Program-made: the position numbers and the translations under genes | NCBI GenBank assembly: GCA_900095095.1 | Contig: FMBT01000167.1 | Span: 1-42,269 of the forward strand | DNA from: Fragilariopsis cylindrus CCMP1102 | Lineage: Eukaryota; Bacillariophyta; Bacillariophyceae; Bacillariales; Bacillariaceae | Direction: 5' to 3' | Length of the DNA stretch: 42,269 bases | The notes under the pieces: model-generated | Told to the model about the DNA's origin: nothing | What the model saw: the letters and a program-made list of their open reading frames with translations, nothing else | The model's database searches: none | Part shown: piece after piece, positions 9,493 through 20,746 of the stretch | Layout: every line of letters starts with the position of its first letter | Numbering within the stretch: the stretch's first letter is position 1

Positions 9493-11601
9493 ATGGATCT
9501 GCCATGGAAAACTATCTACTCTCAAAGTACCGGTGAATTCGACTGGGCTGGTGGCATTTCGTCAGCTACGACCGACGACAACGATGATGGATCCACATTC
9601 TCTCCGTTGGCGTATTGGTCGTTAGCTGGTACAATTGGGTTTACTTTATTAGTTTATTTTTTGGAAGGTAATCTTGATGCGAGACAGAAAAAATCATATC
9701 AAATCACGGAATTCCCAAAAGAACTTGAAACGACTGTTGCAAAAATTGATGCACAACAAAAGAACGATAAAACAGATGATGATGATGACAACAACAACAA
9801 CAAAACGTCAAAGAAGAAGAATGACGACGACGACAAAAAAGATACTATTGACAAAGACAAACCATTACTGGAACAACTTCAAGCGAAGTTCAAATCTTCT
9901 CAAACTTACGGTCTAGATAAGATTAATTTTGGAATGATTGCAGGGACATATGAAACCTTTGAATCAATTGTTATTTTATTGGTTGGGATTATGCCATTTC
10001 TGTGGGATCAATCTATAAAATTAGGTGGAACCTACCTCGGAGTTAATAGTGATGAAGAAATCAAAATATCATTGATATTTTACTATTGCAAACCATTGTA
10101 GGTACTATTACAGGTTTACCTTTCGAATTATATAAAACTTTAACATTGAAAAGAAACATGGATTTAACAAACAAACATATGGATTATTTTTTACTGACAA
10201 AGTCAAAGGTTTGGTCCTACAATGCGTCATCGGTGGACCCTTCGTTGCATTGTTATTGAAAATTATCAAGGTAAGCCCGTTCTGGTCCGTTCATATCCAA
10301 TACACATATTATATTATATTATATTATACCCGTGTTACTTTATTTTTCTGCTATTCATCTCTAATTTTTTCCATTTCCTTTCTTTCTCTGTGTGATTCAT
10401 TCGCATCAAAATATATTCTGCACAAAATTACTCGCCTGGATATCCAATATAATAAATTATACGAATACCATTCTTCTACATAATACGACAACCTACAAAA
10501 AAAACTGCAAACGGCGTTCCCCTCATTTGTACATTATTCAAAAGATGGGTGGAGATAATTTTTACATTTACATGTGGGCTTTCATGTTTTGCTTTTCTGT
10601 CTTCATGATGACGATAGTTCCCGTTGTTATCATGCCAATTTTAATACCTATGAGCCACTGAAAGATGGTGACCTCAAAACGAGTATTTATAAATTAGCAG
10701 GACGACTTGATTATCCTTTGAAAAAATTATTCATCATGGACGGATCAAAACGGTCAAGTCATTCCAACGCCTTTATGTTTGGTTTTGGTGCTAACAAAAG
10801 AATTGGTAAGAGCTGTTACTAAATTACTATACTTTCGGTGGGTGCCTAGGTTTTTTCGTGGGTGACGTGATTTACTGTATCGATGATGTGTGACTAACAG
10901 AAGCGTTTCTTAATGTTTTTAAACCTTCACCATTAAATTGCAACGACAACGACAGTCCTTTTCGATACCCTAATGGAACAAGTAAAAAGCAGCGAAATCT
11001 TGGCCATTTTGGTAAGAGATCTTACTCTAACTAACTTACTTGACTTTTGTGTGCTACATAGAATTTCGTAGATCCAATTTTTAGTATTGATGTATGACTA
11101 ACAGGACCATCTTACTTTTTTCTTTTAATCTTATCAGGGTCACGAACTAGGACATTGGAAGCTAGGACACACCCTTACTAATTTTGCAGTTACTCAGGTT
11201 TATTTTGGTGTCGCATTTTATTTTTTCTCCCAATGTTATGCCTCGAAGGATCTGTACGCTGCCTTCGGATTCGATGACACAAATCTGACGTCCCGACCAT
11301 TATCGCCTTGATGCTGTTCTTTCAAACTCTCTGGGCGCCAGTCGACAAGATTTTGTCGTTCGTTTTGACAGTATTTAGCAGACATTGCGAATTTGAAGCA
11401 GACAGGTTCTCCGTTGACTTAGACATGAGCCAAGACTTGCAAAGTGGGTTATGTAAAATTCATCTGGAAAATTTAGGTGCTATGTGCCCTGATAACTTGT
11501 ACAGTATGTACCATTACTCTCATCCACCTCTTGTTGAACGCCTTTCAGCCATGATGGCACTAGATGATGCGATGATGCTGAAAGGCAAAAAGAAAAATTA
11601 A
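9493..11601 (+). CDS. STE24: CAAX prenyl protease 1 (Ste24-like, M48), four exons
   Basis: Multi-pass ER-membrane zinc metalloprotease that processes prenylated CAAX proteins. Exons are 9493-10270, 10545-10805, 10956-11011 and 11138-11601. All three introns are GT-AG (274, 150 and 126 nt). Landmarks in order: GMIAGTYETFESIVILL, GLPFELYKT, IEKKHGFNKQTYGLFFTDKVKG, KKLFIMDGSKRSSHSNAFMFGFG, then VLFDTLMEQ. HELGHWK follows (the HExxH zinc site, right after the third intron), then FSRHCEFEADRFS (the third zinc ligand region) and MYHYSHPPLVERLSAM. The first cytosolic segment carries a long Asp/Asn/Lys low-complexity insert (about 9770-9860). The frame changes as if one base were missing at about 10078-10082 (TTTT), 10139-10145, 10639-10642 (TTTT) and 11290-11296. 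Each break falls inside conserved sequence, so introns do not explain them. Homology is certain. Confidence 0.92.
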
Positions 11602-12041
11602 TTTCACTTTTAAGAAGACTCAATGAATGGGGAATAAAAAAATACATAACACAACAATAAATTGCACTAAAAGCTATACATAAATTACAATAAAATGATA
11701 ATTGCTAAATCTTCTAGCTACACTATGTCCTAGCTACTAGCTACTATCACGCTACTGTATATCTGCTATCATTTTCGAAACATGAGAAATTAATTTAGCT
11801 TGTGTAACTTTTTAGGTTTATTCGAGGGCGAATCCATTATTCCCCCGAATTAAACCCCTTAATTATCAACCCATGGGTCAACCACCAGAAAAATTTATTT
11901 TCGAGACTAAGACCCGACAAGCTAGATCCAACAACAACGACGACGACGACGACGACGACGAAGACGACAACAACAAACTGCCTATACGTATATCTTTACA
12001 GCAAAATCATACTAGTTAGTATCAAAATAACATTAATCAAC
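11602..12041. other. Intergenic and OLA1 leader with GAC repeat
   Basis: The 3' UTR of Ste24 and the 5' leader of OLA1. A perfect (GAC)n microsatellite with flanking CAA units lies at about 11938-11975, within 70-100 bp of the OLA1 start. Nothing else was recognised. Confidence 0.5.
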
Positions 12042-13386
12042 ATGCCACCTAAGAAATCATCGGAGGCAGAAGTCCCTCGCTTCGGGCGAGTTGGGAACAA
12101 CCTAAAGATGGGTATCGTTGGTTTACCAAATATCGGTAAATCCTCCCTTTTTAATCTGCTATCAGAATCAGCTCAAGCTGATGCTGAAAACTATCCCTTC
12201 TGTACTATCGACCCAAATACTACTCGATGCGCTGTTCCTGATAAACGATACCAATCCCTTGTTGATATATGGAAGCCACCATCCCAATACCCAGCATACC
12301 TTCACCTTGTTGACATCGCCGGACTAATAAAAGGAGCTAGTGAAGGAGCAGGACTTGGGAATGCATTTCTTTCCCATATCCAATCCGTCGATGGAATATT
12401 TCACCTAGTCCGAGCATTTGATGACAGGGCCGTTACACATGTAGAAGATTCAGTTGATCCGGAAAGAGATTTGGATACTATTACTGCAGAATTATGCAAA
12501 AAGGATCTAGCGTACGTTATACAACAGCGTGAGAATAGAGAGAAGGATGTAAAGAAGAATCCGACTATGAAATTACCGCCATTATTCTTTACTGTAATGG
12601 ATAAAGTTCAAGAAATGTTAGAGAATAATCAACCACTTGCTAAGGGATGTGAATGGACTGCTCCTGAGGTGGATAAAATTAACGAACTAATTCCTGGTAG
12701 GTATCGAGTTGCTTGCGTCGGTAGCGTATATGCATTTCGTTTTTCCTCTCCTCTCTCTCTCTCTCTCTCTCTATCATATGCGAATCATAATTACATAAAT
12801 TAACGAACCAATTACAGGATGTATCACACTAAAACCTACTGTGTATTTGGTAAATTGTTCCCAAAAGAGTTTTGTTACTGGTGGAAATAAGTACTTGGCA
12901 AAAATCAAAGACTGGGTTGAGTCACATGGTGGGGGTTTGGTAATTCCTTTCTCCGTCGAATTCGAAGAAGCTTTGGCAGCATTACGAAAAGCTGGTGACG
13001 TAGATGGTGAAAAAGCATTATTGGATTCTTTGAATGGTAGAAAAAGTGTCCTACCTCGGATTGTCAAATGTGGATACAAACAGCTCAAACTGATGTATTA
13101 TTTTACCGCAGGTGTAAAGGAGGTTAGATGTTGGACGCTTGCAATGGAATCTACAGCTCCTCAGGCTGCCGGTGTTATCCATTCCGACTTTGAAGCCGGT
13201 TTTATTAAATTAGAATGCTGCTCGTACGATGATTTCATGGAATGCAATAAGGGAGAAAAGAGTATGGCTAATGTTAAAGCTGCTGGAAAGTATAGACAAG
13301 AAGGGAAGAATTACATCGTTCAGGATGGTGATATTTGCCATTTCTTATTTAACAAGGCTGGTGGTGGTAAGAATATGAAGAAATAA
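12042..13386 (+). CDS. OLA1: Obg-like ATPase 1 (OLA1/YchF), two exons
   Basis: Cytosolic P-loop NTPase of the Obg-HflX group that prefers ATP and associates with ribosomes and stress control. Exon 1 is 12042-12696 and exon 2 is 12818-13386. The 121-nt GT-AG intron (12697-12817) contains a CT microsatellite. Splicing in phase 1 gives a 407-residue protein, close to the family's ~395. Visible motifs are GIVGLPNIGKSSLFN (P-loop), NYPFCTIDPNTTRCAVPD and DIAGLIKGASEGAGLGNAFL (G3 region). The YLVNCSQKSF stretch falls where the family has NxxE; here the last residue is Gln. The C-terminal TGS domain includes AAGKYRQEGKNYIVQDGDICHF. The start at 12042 has context AACATGCC. No frame breaks. Confidence 0.97.
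12745..12772. repeat. CT microsatellite inside the OLA1 intron
   Basis: An imperfect then perfect (CT)n run of about 25 bp inside the intron. It lies well upstream of the acceptor, beyond the usual polypyrimidine-tract position. Confidence 0.85.
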
Positions 13387-13930
13387 ATTATATAGACCTT
13401 AAAAAATCAAAATAAATAAGTTATAATATTGAATATCTCTACCATTATTTCCTTTCTTTCTTGTGGGTACCAACATATCTTCTGAACTTTGTCGTGTTTT
13501 GTACCAAATGAGGCTCTCTTGCCTGTTCTTCCATCTCATTCAAAGTTTCTACTTTACTATCTCCACTACATATGGTTCTTTATATGACTCATTATCATAG
13601 ATTGGTGGTATCACCACCTTTCGAACAAATGTGCAGTACCATAGGTATCTGCACCATACTGTTGATGGGATTGTTACAAGGATCTAGATGATTATTAGGC
13701 TCGTAATAATATCATATATTTGTGATGAATGAAAAGAAGAATAAATTGTCAGCGCACGACTCAATGGCGCACGAATGGAATTTAGAAAAATCTTCCCTCC
13801 ATCAATTTTTAAGGCCAAGATTTATTGATTTCCCTAAAAAATATGTGTCTCTCCATCGGAATACCATACGGTCGTGCATTTTGTAACGGTTGTCCTATCA
13901 TTTACTTTCGCCACTATAGCTAGAATCGAA
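13387..13930. other. Intergenic, nothing recognised
   Basis: AT-rich interval between OLA1 and the Mini-RNase III gene. An in-frame ATG at 13874 could extend the downstream protein by 19 residues. No other feature was seen. Confidence 0.45.
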
Positions 13931-14772
13931 ATGAAAATGAAGAGAGTTACAGTGGGCGTATCGAAACAACGACGAATGATTTCTTCCCTGATTTTTGCCA
14001 TCCTGGCAGCAGTATTTTTATTTGGCATGGAATGCGATTGTTTTTCTTTGATTTTGGATTCCGTCAACAGAAATCCAGCTTATTATGCTAGTTCAAATAA
14101 TAAGTGTACTAGTAGCAGCATTTTGTTTTCGTCGATTGGTGATGATATCGATAACAAAGATGACGTCGACAATGGCATCGGAGATGACACGAAACCAGTA
14201 ACAAAATCCTTGCTAGAGATGTTATCACCGAAAAGCTCATGCACTGTGAATCAAATGAGTGGAACGGAACTTGCTTACATCGGTGATGTGGTGTTTGAAC
14301 TTTTTGTTCGATCGAGGCATGTATGGCCGCAAAAACGAACCACTGATTTGCAGAATCTTGTGGTTGGTTTGGTGCGAGGTATGTTAAAAAGAAAAACGCA
14401 ACCTGAAACCCCTCGTTGTTTTAATTCTGGGATTCGTCGGCTTTCTATACTAGGTACATATTTGTTTTTATGTTCCTTCTACTTCTTACTTGACTTCGTT
14501 TATTCTGCCACTTCTCCTAATATTTAGCCGAAAATCAATCGGCTTTGTTAAAAAAGCTCAAAGAAACCTTCCCGTTATCCGACAGAGAGAGTCAGGTGCT
14601 GTCTAGGGGCAGAAATTCAGTGACACGTTCCAAGAATCGAAGAAATCCTGCTGCATACCAAGATTCTACGTCAATTGAAGCATTGATAGGATATGTCTAT
14701 ATAAACGACCCAGATCGATGCCAAGAACTACTAGCGTGGTTTGATACCGTTATTGACGAGCCAATGGAGTAG
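13931..14772 (+). CDS. Mini-RNase III, probably organelle-targeted, two exons
   Basis: Homologue of bacterial MrnC, a compact RNase III lacking the dsRNA-binding domain and used for 23S rRNA maturation; eukaryotic versions act in plastids. Exons are 13931-14378 and 14528-14772, joined across a 149-nt GT-AG intron in phase 1. From the ATG at 13931 the protein has 230 residues. An upstream in-frame ATG at 13874 would give 249. Residues 16-38 form a hydrophobic leader ending near ECDCFSL, followed by a variable Asp/Asn-rich stretch to about 90. The catalytic domain starts at MSGTELAYIGDVVFE (Glu113, Asp119, Glu123) and has KRTTDLQNLVVGLVRAENQ. The second acidic cluster is YQDSTSIEALIGYVY (Asp195, Glu200). 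The leader fits the signal part of a secondary-plastid targeting sequence. Plastid location is inferred; a classical ASAFAP motif is not obvious. Confidence 0.88.
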
Positions 14773-15559
14773 AAACTGATGTTTGATTCAAATCTATCTA
14801 TGAAAAAGTTCTCCTGGAAGAAATCTCAAATGCATTGTGATGATGACATTATGTATTAAGAAAATGCTTGTGCCGTCTATTATGGTGAAAAAGGACTGTA
14901 CATTCAATTTTTTTAAGAACATAAATAAATTGCGTTCTTCATAGCCAATTTTTAACCTCTCTCTGGGCCGATGCATTCAACATTTCCCAGCATTTAATAG
15001 TTGTCAGTTGAACTATCATGAAAATGGAATATTCGATCAGACAATAAAAAATATGCTCTGGCTACAGTATCCTGGAGCACAGTATACAATAGTTTAAAAC
15101 ACAAGAAACAGTCAGATTTTAGCTATTTTTCGCATAAAGTCTCTTGGTACCGTAGTATCAATCACTTGAATTGAAGAACAAACAGGACACTCCCATGTAG
15201 CCATAATTTATCAGAAATAGATGCTAGCAACTTATCATATATGAAATGATTCCTTATTCACCTCTAGAAGACTGGCAGCTTACTATGGATATCCTGTAGC
15301 ATGGACTTCTGAAACCATGAATTACTATTATAAAAGTGTCTACATACACAACTAATAATAGTAAATTCTTATAATATAGGCCTCATGCTATTATTGACTA
15401 CATAATATGTGGATTTCCGTATATTTATTATTGGGTTAGTAGTAGTAGAGATACAGAACAATGTCTCTTGACCTCGTGTGAGCTATCACCAAATGTGTAT
15501 TATTGCATTTTATACGTAACATGCCATGTATCATATAATGTATAGGACATGTCATGTAT

Positions 15560-15599
<40 letters not shown>

Positions 15600-15901
15600 C
15601 ATATTATATAATGTACTGCAGCTGTCCGCAAAACACTAAGTCTGTACTGTACTTAGAACAGTCATTCTACAGTACAGTACCGTGCACACGCGAGATGCCT
15701 AAAAATGTCTAAAGATTCAATTTATTATCATGTTTTAAAATTTTTCAAAAATTAACAGAAAATAAATCAAGATCAGAAGTTTCAAGTTAGCACAGCAATT
15801 CGAAGCTTAAAAGAGTAACAAGAACTTCAACTTCTCATATTGCTCTTGTGTTGAGGTTACCACACTGGCAATATTAACTGTTCGACAAAAAACAAATCAA
15901 T
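14773..15901. other. Intergenic, AT-rich; contains long TA run
   Basis: 1.1 kb without a supported gene. It contains a (TA)n tract with palindromic flanks at about 15540-15612. A small inverted repeat of ACTGTAC units follows at about 15641-15680. The final ~60 bp is the leader of the histidine phosphatase gene. Confidence 0.5.
15540..15612. repeat. TA dinucleotide run with palindromic flanks
   Basis: A (TA)n core at about 15566-15595, bordered by ATTATATAAT-type half-palindromes on both sides. The whole could extrude as a cruciform. Confidence 0.8.
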
Positions 15902-17220
15902 ATGGGAATGGGCGCTCAACTCATGGCTTTGCCATTTATGATAGTTTGGTACGGGGCATGGATTATTTCTAGCATAACTCGACCATTGATACTGGCTACA
16001 TTTTTTTGCATGGCATTGAATCCAAGAGCGGCAAAAGCGAAAATTATATTATTTGTAAATACCTTTCGTTATTTGATTCTTTCAAAGGATAAAAAATGGA
16101 AGAAATCTGATGAAAATCCTGCTTCATTTTTTTCTAAAGATGACAATGGTGAATACATTGTCGTTGATAAAAAAACAGTTGTATTTTTGCGTCATGGCGA
16201 AAGTACTTGGAATGACACATTTAATAAAGGAGATCGGAAGCAGGTCAAGTTTTTAATGGCTTTCATTCCTAATTTATTTATTAGTCTAGCCTATGAATGG
16301 TACGAATAATAGCAGTGTAGTGTATGTTTGCGGGAGTTGTCTCCTTCCTTCCCTGCTTAATTGTCGCTCGTTGGATTTTCGTTTGTTGTTGACTTACCCT
16401 ATTCTTTTTTTTATTTAATATGTTGTTAGGTACTTTTTGGTTCGAGGAAATCAGACGAATCATGGTTTTATGACTCTCCTCTCTCATCGAAAGGCATATC
16501 CCAAGCGGAAGGCGTCGCAAAGTTTCTACGTAACACAGATCCGAAATACGCGACGCCGAAAGAAGCAAAGTTCCTTCGTCTTATCAAGGGGGAAGACGAT
16601 ACTTCTACCGCCGATGATAGTGGTAATGATAGATGTGTGTTTGTTTCATCTAATTTACGTCGAGCACATCCACCTGCGCAATTGCTATGAGTGGTCGACT
16701 CGATCGTAAAATTCCAGGCGACAACATTATTATCCTACAAGAGCTTCAAGAGGCAAGTATTAATCCAGATGCGCAATCGATATCTCCACCATTCGGTAAG
16801 CTTGTAACATCCTTCACAGACTCTAATCATGTCAAGGATATCTACGCCGACCAAACTGTTACGAGTCTTAATAAGGGTAACAAAGACATCAAAAGCAACG
16901 GTAAGAAACGGATGCATGCCTTTTGTGATTTAATATTCGCTACAGGCAACGACGATGGTGGAAAGAAGAAGAAGAACGACAACACCGGCAGTCTACTCAG
17001 CGACGCTGATAATTTACTTTGTACGGGGCATTCGTATTGGTTTCGTGCATTCTTTCAAACCTATCTGCCAAGTGACTTTCAACACGTCTCTAAAACGAAA
17101 AAACTTATTAATGGTGGAATGGTTGGCTTCACTCTATGTCACACGAAAGCGAAGACGACGGGTGAAGACAAGTACATGATCGATCCAAATTCTCTCGTAG
17201 TTCTATACGGTGGATTTTAA
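15902..17220 (+). CDS. Membrane-anchored histidine phosphatase (PGM-like), two exons
   Basis: Member of the histidine phosphatase (phosphoglycerate-mutase-like) superfamily, which uses a phosphohistidine intermediate; the substrate is unknown. The N-terminus (residues 5-38) is strongly hydrophobic and looks like a membrane anchor, followed by VVFLRHGESTWNDTF with Arg97, His98 and Glu100. Exon 1 is 15902-16299. A 130-nt intron (GTACGA...TTAG, 16300-16429) leads to exon 2, with WFYDSPLSSKGISQAEG and VFVSSNLRRA. Further on, LLCTGHSYWFRAFFQTYLP supplies the second His, and the protein ends LVVLYGGF. Two frame changes equal one missing base each: just after the acceptor in a T5 run (about 16433-16437), and at about 16668-16672 after SSNLRRA. 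A low-complexity insert (DDGGKKKKNDN) precedes the second His. Confidence 0.85.
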
Positions 17221-17562
17221 GATATTAATAAAGGCTTTACACATAGAACGTTTTTTTTTGAATAAATAATAAGAAGATTGTCATCGAAGTTAAAAGTTAT
17301 CTATCTACAAAAATAAGAGACAAATATTATCTTGAGAACATACTATGTGTATGCAATATCGATCTGTATCTACTGAAATTAGGTTTTAAGCTAGTAGTAT
17401 GATAAACTTTGTTTTTATCTACTGAAATTAGGTTTCAAGCTGGTAGTATAATAAACATTGTTTTTTAATATATACACATGACAAAGTTTTGCACACACAA
17501 AATAAGGGCTCAACCCCGTGCTTTCCTAGAAGATATCGTCTTCTCTTGTAAACCTAGCTAAG
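17221..17562. other. Convergent intergenic with 49-bp tandem repeat
   Basis: A 342-bp interval between two gene 3' ends. Its main content is the two-copy repeat at 17367-17465. Confidence 0.5.
17367..17465. repeat. 49-bp tandem duplication, two diverged copies
   Basis: TATCTACTGAAATTAGGTTT begins at 17367 and again at 17416, a 49-bp period. Several substitutions separate the copies, so the duplication is older than the one at 9029-9130. Confidence 0.85.
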
Positions 17563-19013
17563 TTAGTTATGAGAAGTATTCTTAATATTAATACCAGTAG
17601 CATTCAAAAACGGGACGTTATGTTCGACGACAGGATTCGCGTACCCAGTAATTTCCTCTATTTTTTCTTCCTGGATACTATCGTAACTCTTTCTCATGAA
17701 GGCTGCGCCCCAATCATCAGCGTCTCTTAACAACAAGAGCGGTTTTCCTTCACTGCTGATGCTGCAATCATCATCACCGTTTTCTTCGTCGCGACACGTT
17801 ACATCCGACGGTGACGACGACGATTCAATGTAGTTGTAGATTGCAAATGCTGCAGCGCTCATCATGATCAAAAAGGCTCCGATCATGTTCAATTCTTTAA
17901 CCTTGAAATCAGATGTTCGACTGACAGTGATCGTGGCCAAAATCCATTGGGGGATAATCTTGACTTGGCCGACCAACCCTACAGTAACTGTTGATGACAA
18001 GAATGTCAAAAAAGTGCAATTAACTTGGAAGACTGCGATTAAAAAGGCTCCAACAATCACACCCAACCGGGTCAATTGTTCTAATTCGATAAATGCTATC
18101 CACCAAGAATCTTTAGTCTCATCACCCTTCTCCAAGATGCAAGCTAGAATCAATGCAACAAAAGAGCTTACTATAAGTTTGATTGAAGTTAGTTCTACCG
18201 ATGATACTGTCCCACCCACACGGTTGTCGGGTCGCATGAGCTCAATACACGCCAATCGGAGCGTAGCCAAACATAGGCCCAGAAAAATTGGCGAGGTAAG
18301 ATTGACCAAGATAGCGAAGAGTGGTGCAGCCAATGAAGAATCATCTTTGATCGACCAACCAAGAACGACGGATCCAGCAACGCAACCAGCCAAGCAAATC
18401 AGTTCAATCGTCGATATAACTTCTGCATTGATAATGTATGCCCCAAGTACGGTCCAAACCAAGTCAGTAGATTGTAACAGCAGGTGTGTGGGGGCAGGGA
18501 CCAATCCAATCCCAAGTTCGTGATACCATATTTCAATCCAAATAAACAACCGATTGGAAAACACCATTTAATTTTCCACAAAAAATGAGGTCCAAATATC
18601 CAAGATCTCTCTCTACTAGCTATGACTAAGCTACCACTACTATTGTATGTGTTACGATTCGAAGAAACAATATGCTGTACTATGTTCAGAACTGCGAGCA
18701 AAATAGACACGACACCTAACTGGATTCCAGCCGTAGCGACCGGATAGGGGTATAACGACTTCTGAAAGAAGTGTTTGTTATATACCGGTATCAGTGACAC
18801 AGAAGTCCAGTAAATAATTGTGGAAAATGCTATCAAGCTATGGTATTTTCGTCCGAAGCGCTGCCGTCCCAATGCCGAATAACTATTCATTCGCTGTCGT
18901 GTTGGCCCTCGTTTTGTAGATTGTGTATACCTTCGATGCGTCTGCGCTTCAGGCAAAAGTTCATCAATTTCGCTGGTACTATTAGTACTACCGCCGCCAT
19001 CATGGGGTGCCAT
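17563..19013 (-). CDS. SLC35/TPT-type drug-metabolite transporter
   Basis: Multi-pass transporter of the nucleotide-sugar/triose-phosphate translocator (DMT) superfamily; the substrate and membrane are not deducible. The start at 19013 precedes a polar N-terminus of about 60 residues. The first helices include IYWTSVSLIPVYNKHFFQKS, and the YNK plus YPYPVATAGIQLG pattern is typical of TPT/SLC35 members. Further segments are GLVPAPTHLLLQSTDLVWTVLGAYI, ELICLAGCVAGSVVLGWSI, LIVSSFVALILACIL, LGVIVGAFLIAVFQV and MIGAFLIMMSAAAFAIYNYI. They are followed by an acidic, Ser-rich cytosolic tail of about 90 residues. At about 18510-18513 (CCC on the plus strand) the frame changes as if one base were missing, splitting the conserved LKYGITNLGIGLVPAPTHLLLQS stretch. 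No intron is seen. Confidence 0.85.
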
Positions 19014-19368
19014 CTTTAATTATTCTGGTCTTTTCCTGTTCCCTGTTACGGGGGTTGCTCCTGAAAGACACAGATAGGTTTATCCAGCGTAACAAGAATG
19101 TACATAGTTGGCTTGTTGTGCGTTTTGTGTTGGAAATGTATGTGCTCTACCGATATGTGGGGTAGTCTCTGAAGCTTTTAAACCAATCACAGTACTCAGT
19201 TCTGTTTATACAACTAGTTGTATAAACAAAAGCGAGCGCTGTGATTGGACAAGAGACGGAATAATGAGGCATGGCGACGTGCCGACGCGCACCTTGACAG
19301 AAAAATCACATAATCCTCGAAGAATTCTTCAAAATTATTAAGAATTGAATGGAAAAGTATCCCATCAT

Positions 19369-19904
19369 CATTACAATGGGAATGTATTGAATCGAACCTC
19401 CATGGATATTGCTCTGTTTAATAAACACTTATGAGACGAAATATAGATAATGGTATGCTAAATAGAGACAAAAAGTTTTGGATGAATTCGGTCATCTGGA
19501 GAAAATTCTATCTGGTTGTATATGACTGGCAGGCGAATTTCGAATCGCCACAAGAGGTGCTTCAGAGAGGAAGATTAAAAATCAAATAATGGACTAATAG
19601 ATAAAGTGCTGATACAGATTTCTCTATTACTGTTATATTAGCTAATGCGATAATTTTTATTGTTATTGGTATATTAAGAGAGGACCCATTATCACCAGGT
19701 ATGTAGGACCTGTTTTTCCGACAAATCCGATCATGTGTGTCTTTTTCTAAGAGAGAGGTTAAGTAGTTATAGGTACATCAGATTAAATCGAAACTTTTTG
19801 TCCTTGTTAAGAGTACAGATATCTACATTTCGTCTCATAAGCGTATGTTAAATAGATCGATATCCATGGAGATTCAATTCAATACATTCCCATTGTCAAT
19901 GTGT
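19369..19904. repeat. Long inverted repeat, probable non-autonomous foldback transposon
   Basis: About 110 bp at 19369-19479 is an imperfect reverse complement of 19787-19904. Shared blocks include ACAATGGGAATGTATTGAAT, CTCCATGGATAT, CTTATGAGACGAAAT and GACAAAAAGTTT. The ~307-bp middle has no coding potential. Arms of this length fit a MITE or foldback element, but no clear target-site duplication is visible at either end, so the boundaries are approximate. Confidence 0.75.
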
Positions 19905-20028
19905 TAATAAGGAAAATTCCTTTGAAATATTCAAGATAATATTGCAGGGTTCATAAGTAATACAATAAAATCGTACCGTAAACAGTGCAGGTCTGTGCAC
20001 GTCTCCTTCTTCTTTTCTTTAAGTACAA

Positions 20029-20055
20029 GGGAGGGGGAGGGAGGGGGGGAGGGGG
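20029..20055 (+). other. G-quadruplex-forming tract
   Basis: Five G-runs of 3, 5, 3, 7 and 5 bases, each separated by a single A. This satisfies the intramolecular G-quadruplex rule with minimal loops. A short hairpin (GGGAC with GTCCC) follows directly. It lies in a non-coding interval about 750 bp upstream of the repeat-rich gene. Confidence 0.75.
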
Positions 20056-20746
20056 ACTTCGTCCCAACCCTCCGGGTTTATACTACAAAGCCCTCTACTG
20101 ATGTGTGATGTGGATGTGGAAGACACGCTTTTGTGATGCCGGTATGATGTTTTGTAAAAAATTGAACGCGCAAAACGCCATCAACGATCCAAGACTGATT
20201 CAGTCACAATTGTTTTCAATGTAAAAAAGAGAGTTGTCGCGCGCGCGCACAGACATTTCACGGACATTGATACAGATTCTGCCAGGCAGTTTCAAGTGCT
20301 TGCGAGATGAAATTGAAAAATTTGGTCTTAAACGCTAAATACAAAATCTTACATATAGGGAATTCGCCCTTTTTGTGTGTTCTTATGCACGCTTTGATAT
20401 TTTGTTAGCATATAATGACTAATAAGAAGAATTTTTGTTGAGGAAGGCTTGTCAAGCTTGGCATCATTCGCCGTAAACAAACAAAAGTAAGATTGAATAC
20501 TAAGAATTCTGAATTTAAGAATTGTTATGCTCAAATACGCTATTACCATATATATCGAAGTGATTGTACGCAAACTATCAGACTAAACTATTGATTACAG
20601 TAGTGAGAGCAATGTGTTGCAATATTATATAGTACATGCGTTAATAATAATCCACTTCTCTAGTGAAAACCCCACAAACACTCCAACACACAAACACGAC
20701 GACCATTAATCCAGTAGTCGGTAGTTAAAATCGGAATCAAATTGAA

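Noticed and set aside
1573-11601. Programmed ribosomal frameshifting as the cause of the many breaks
   Set aside because: No shared slippery sequence, stop codon or downstream structure at the break sites, and several lie in plain homopolymers. Indel errors are simpler.
17864-18523. 219-residue plus-strand frame
   Set aside because: Lies wholly opposite the transmembrane transporter gene, with no recognisable domain.
20350-20375. GGAATTCGCCCTT, resembling the junction of common TA-cloning vectors
   Set aside because: Only about 13 bases match and the flanking bases do not continue into vector sequence. It is probably coincidence, though a vector screen of the contig would settle it.
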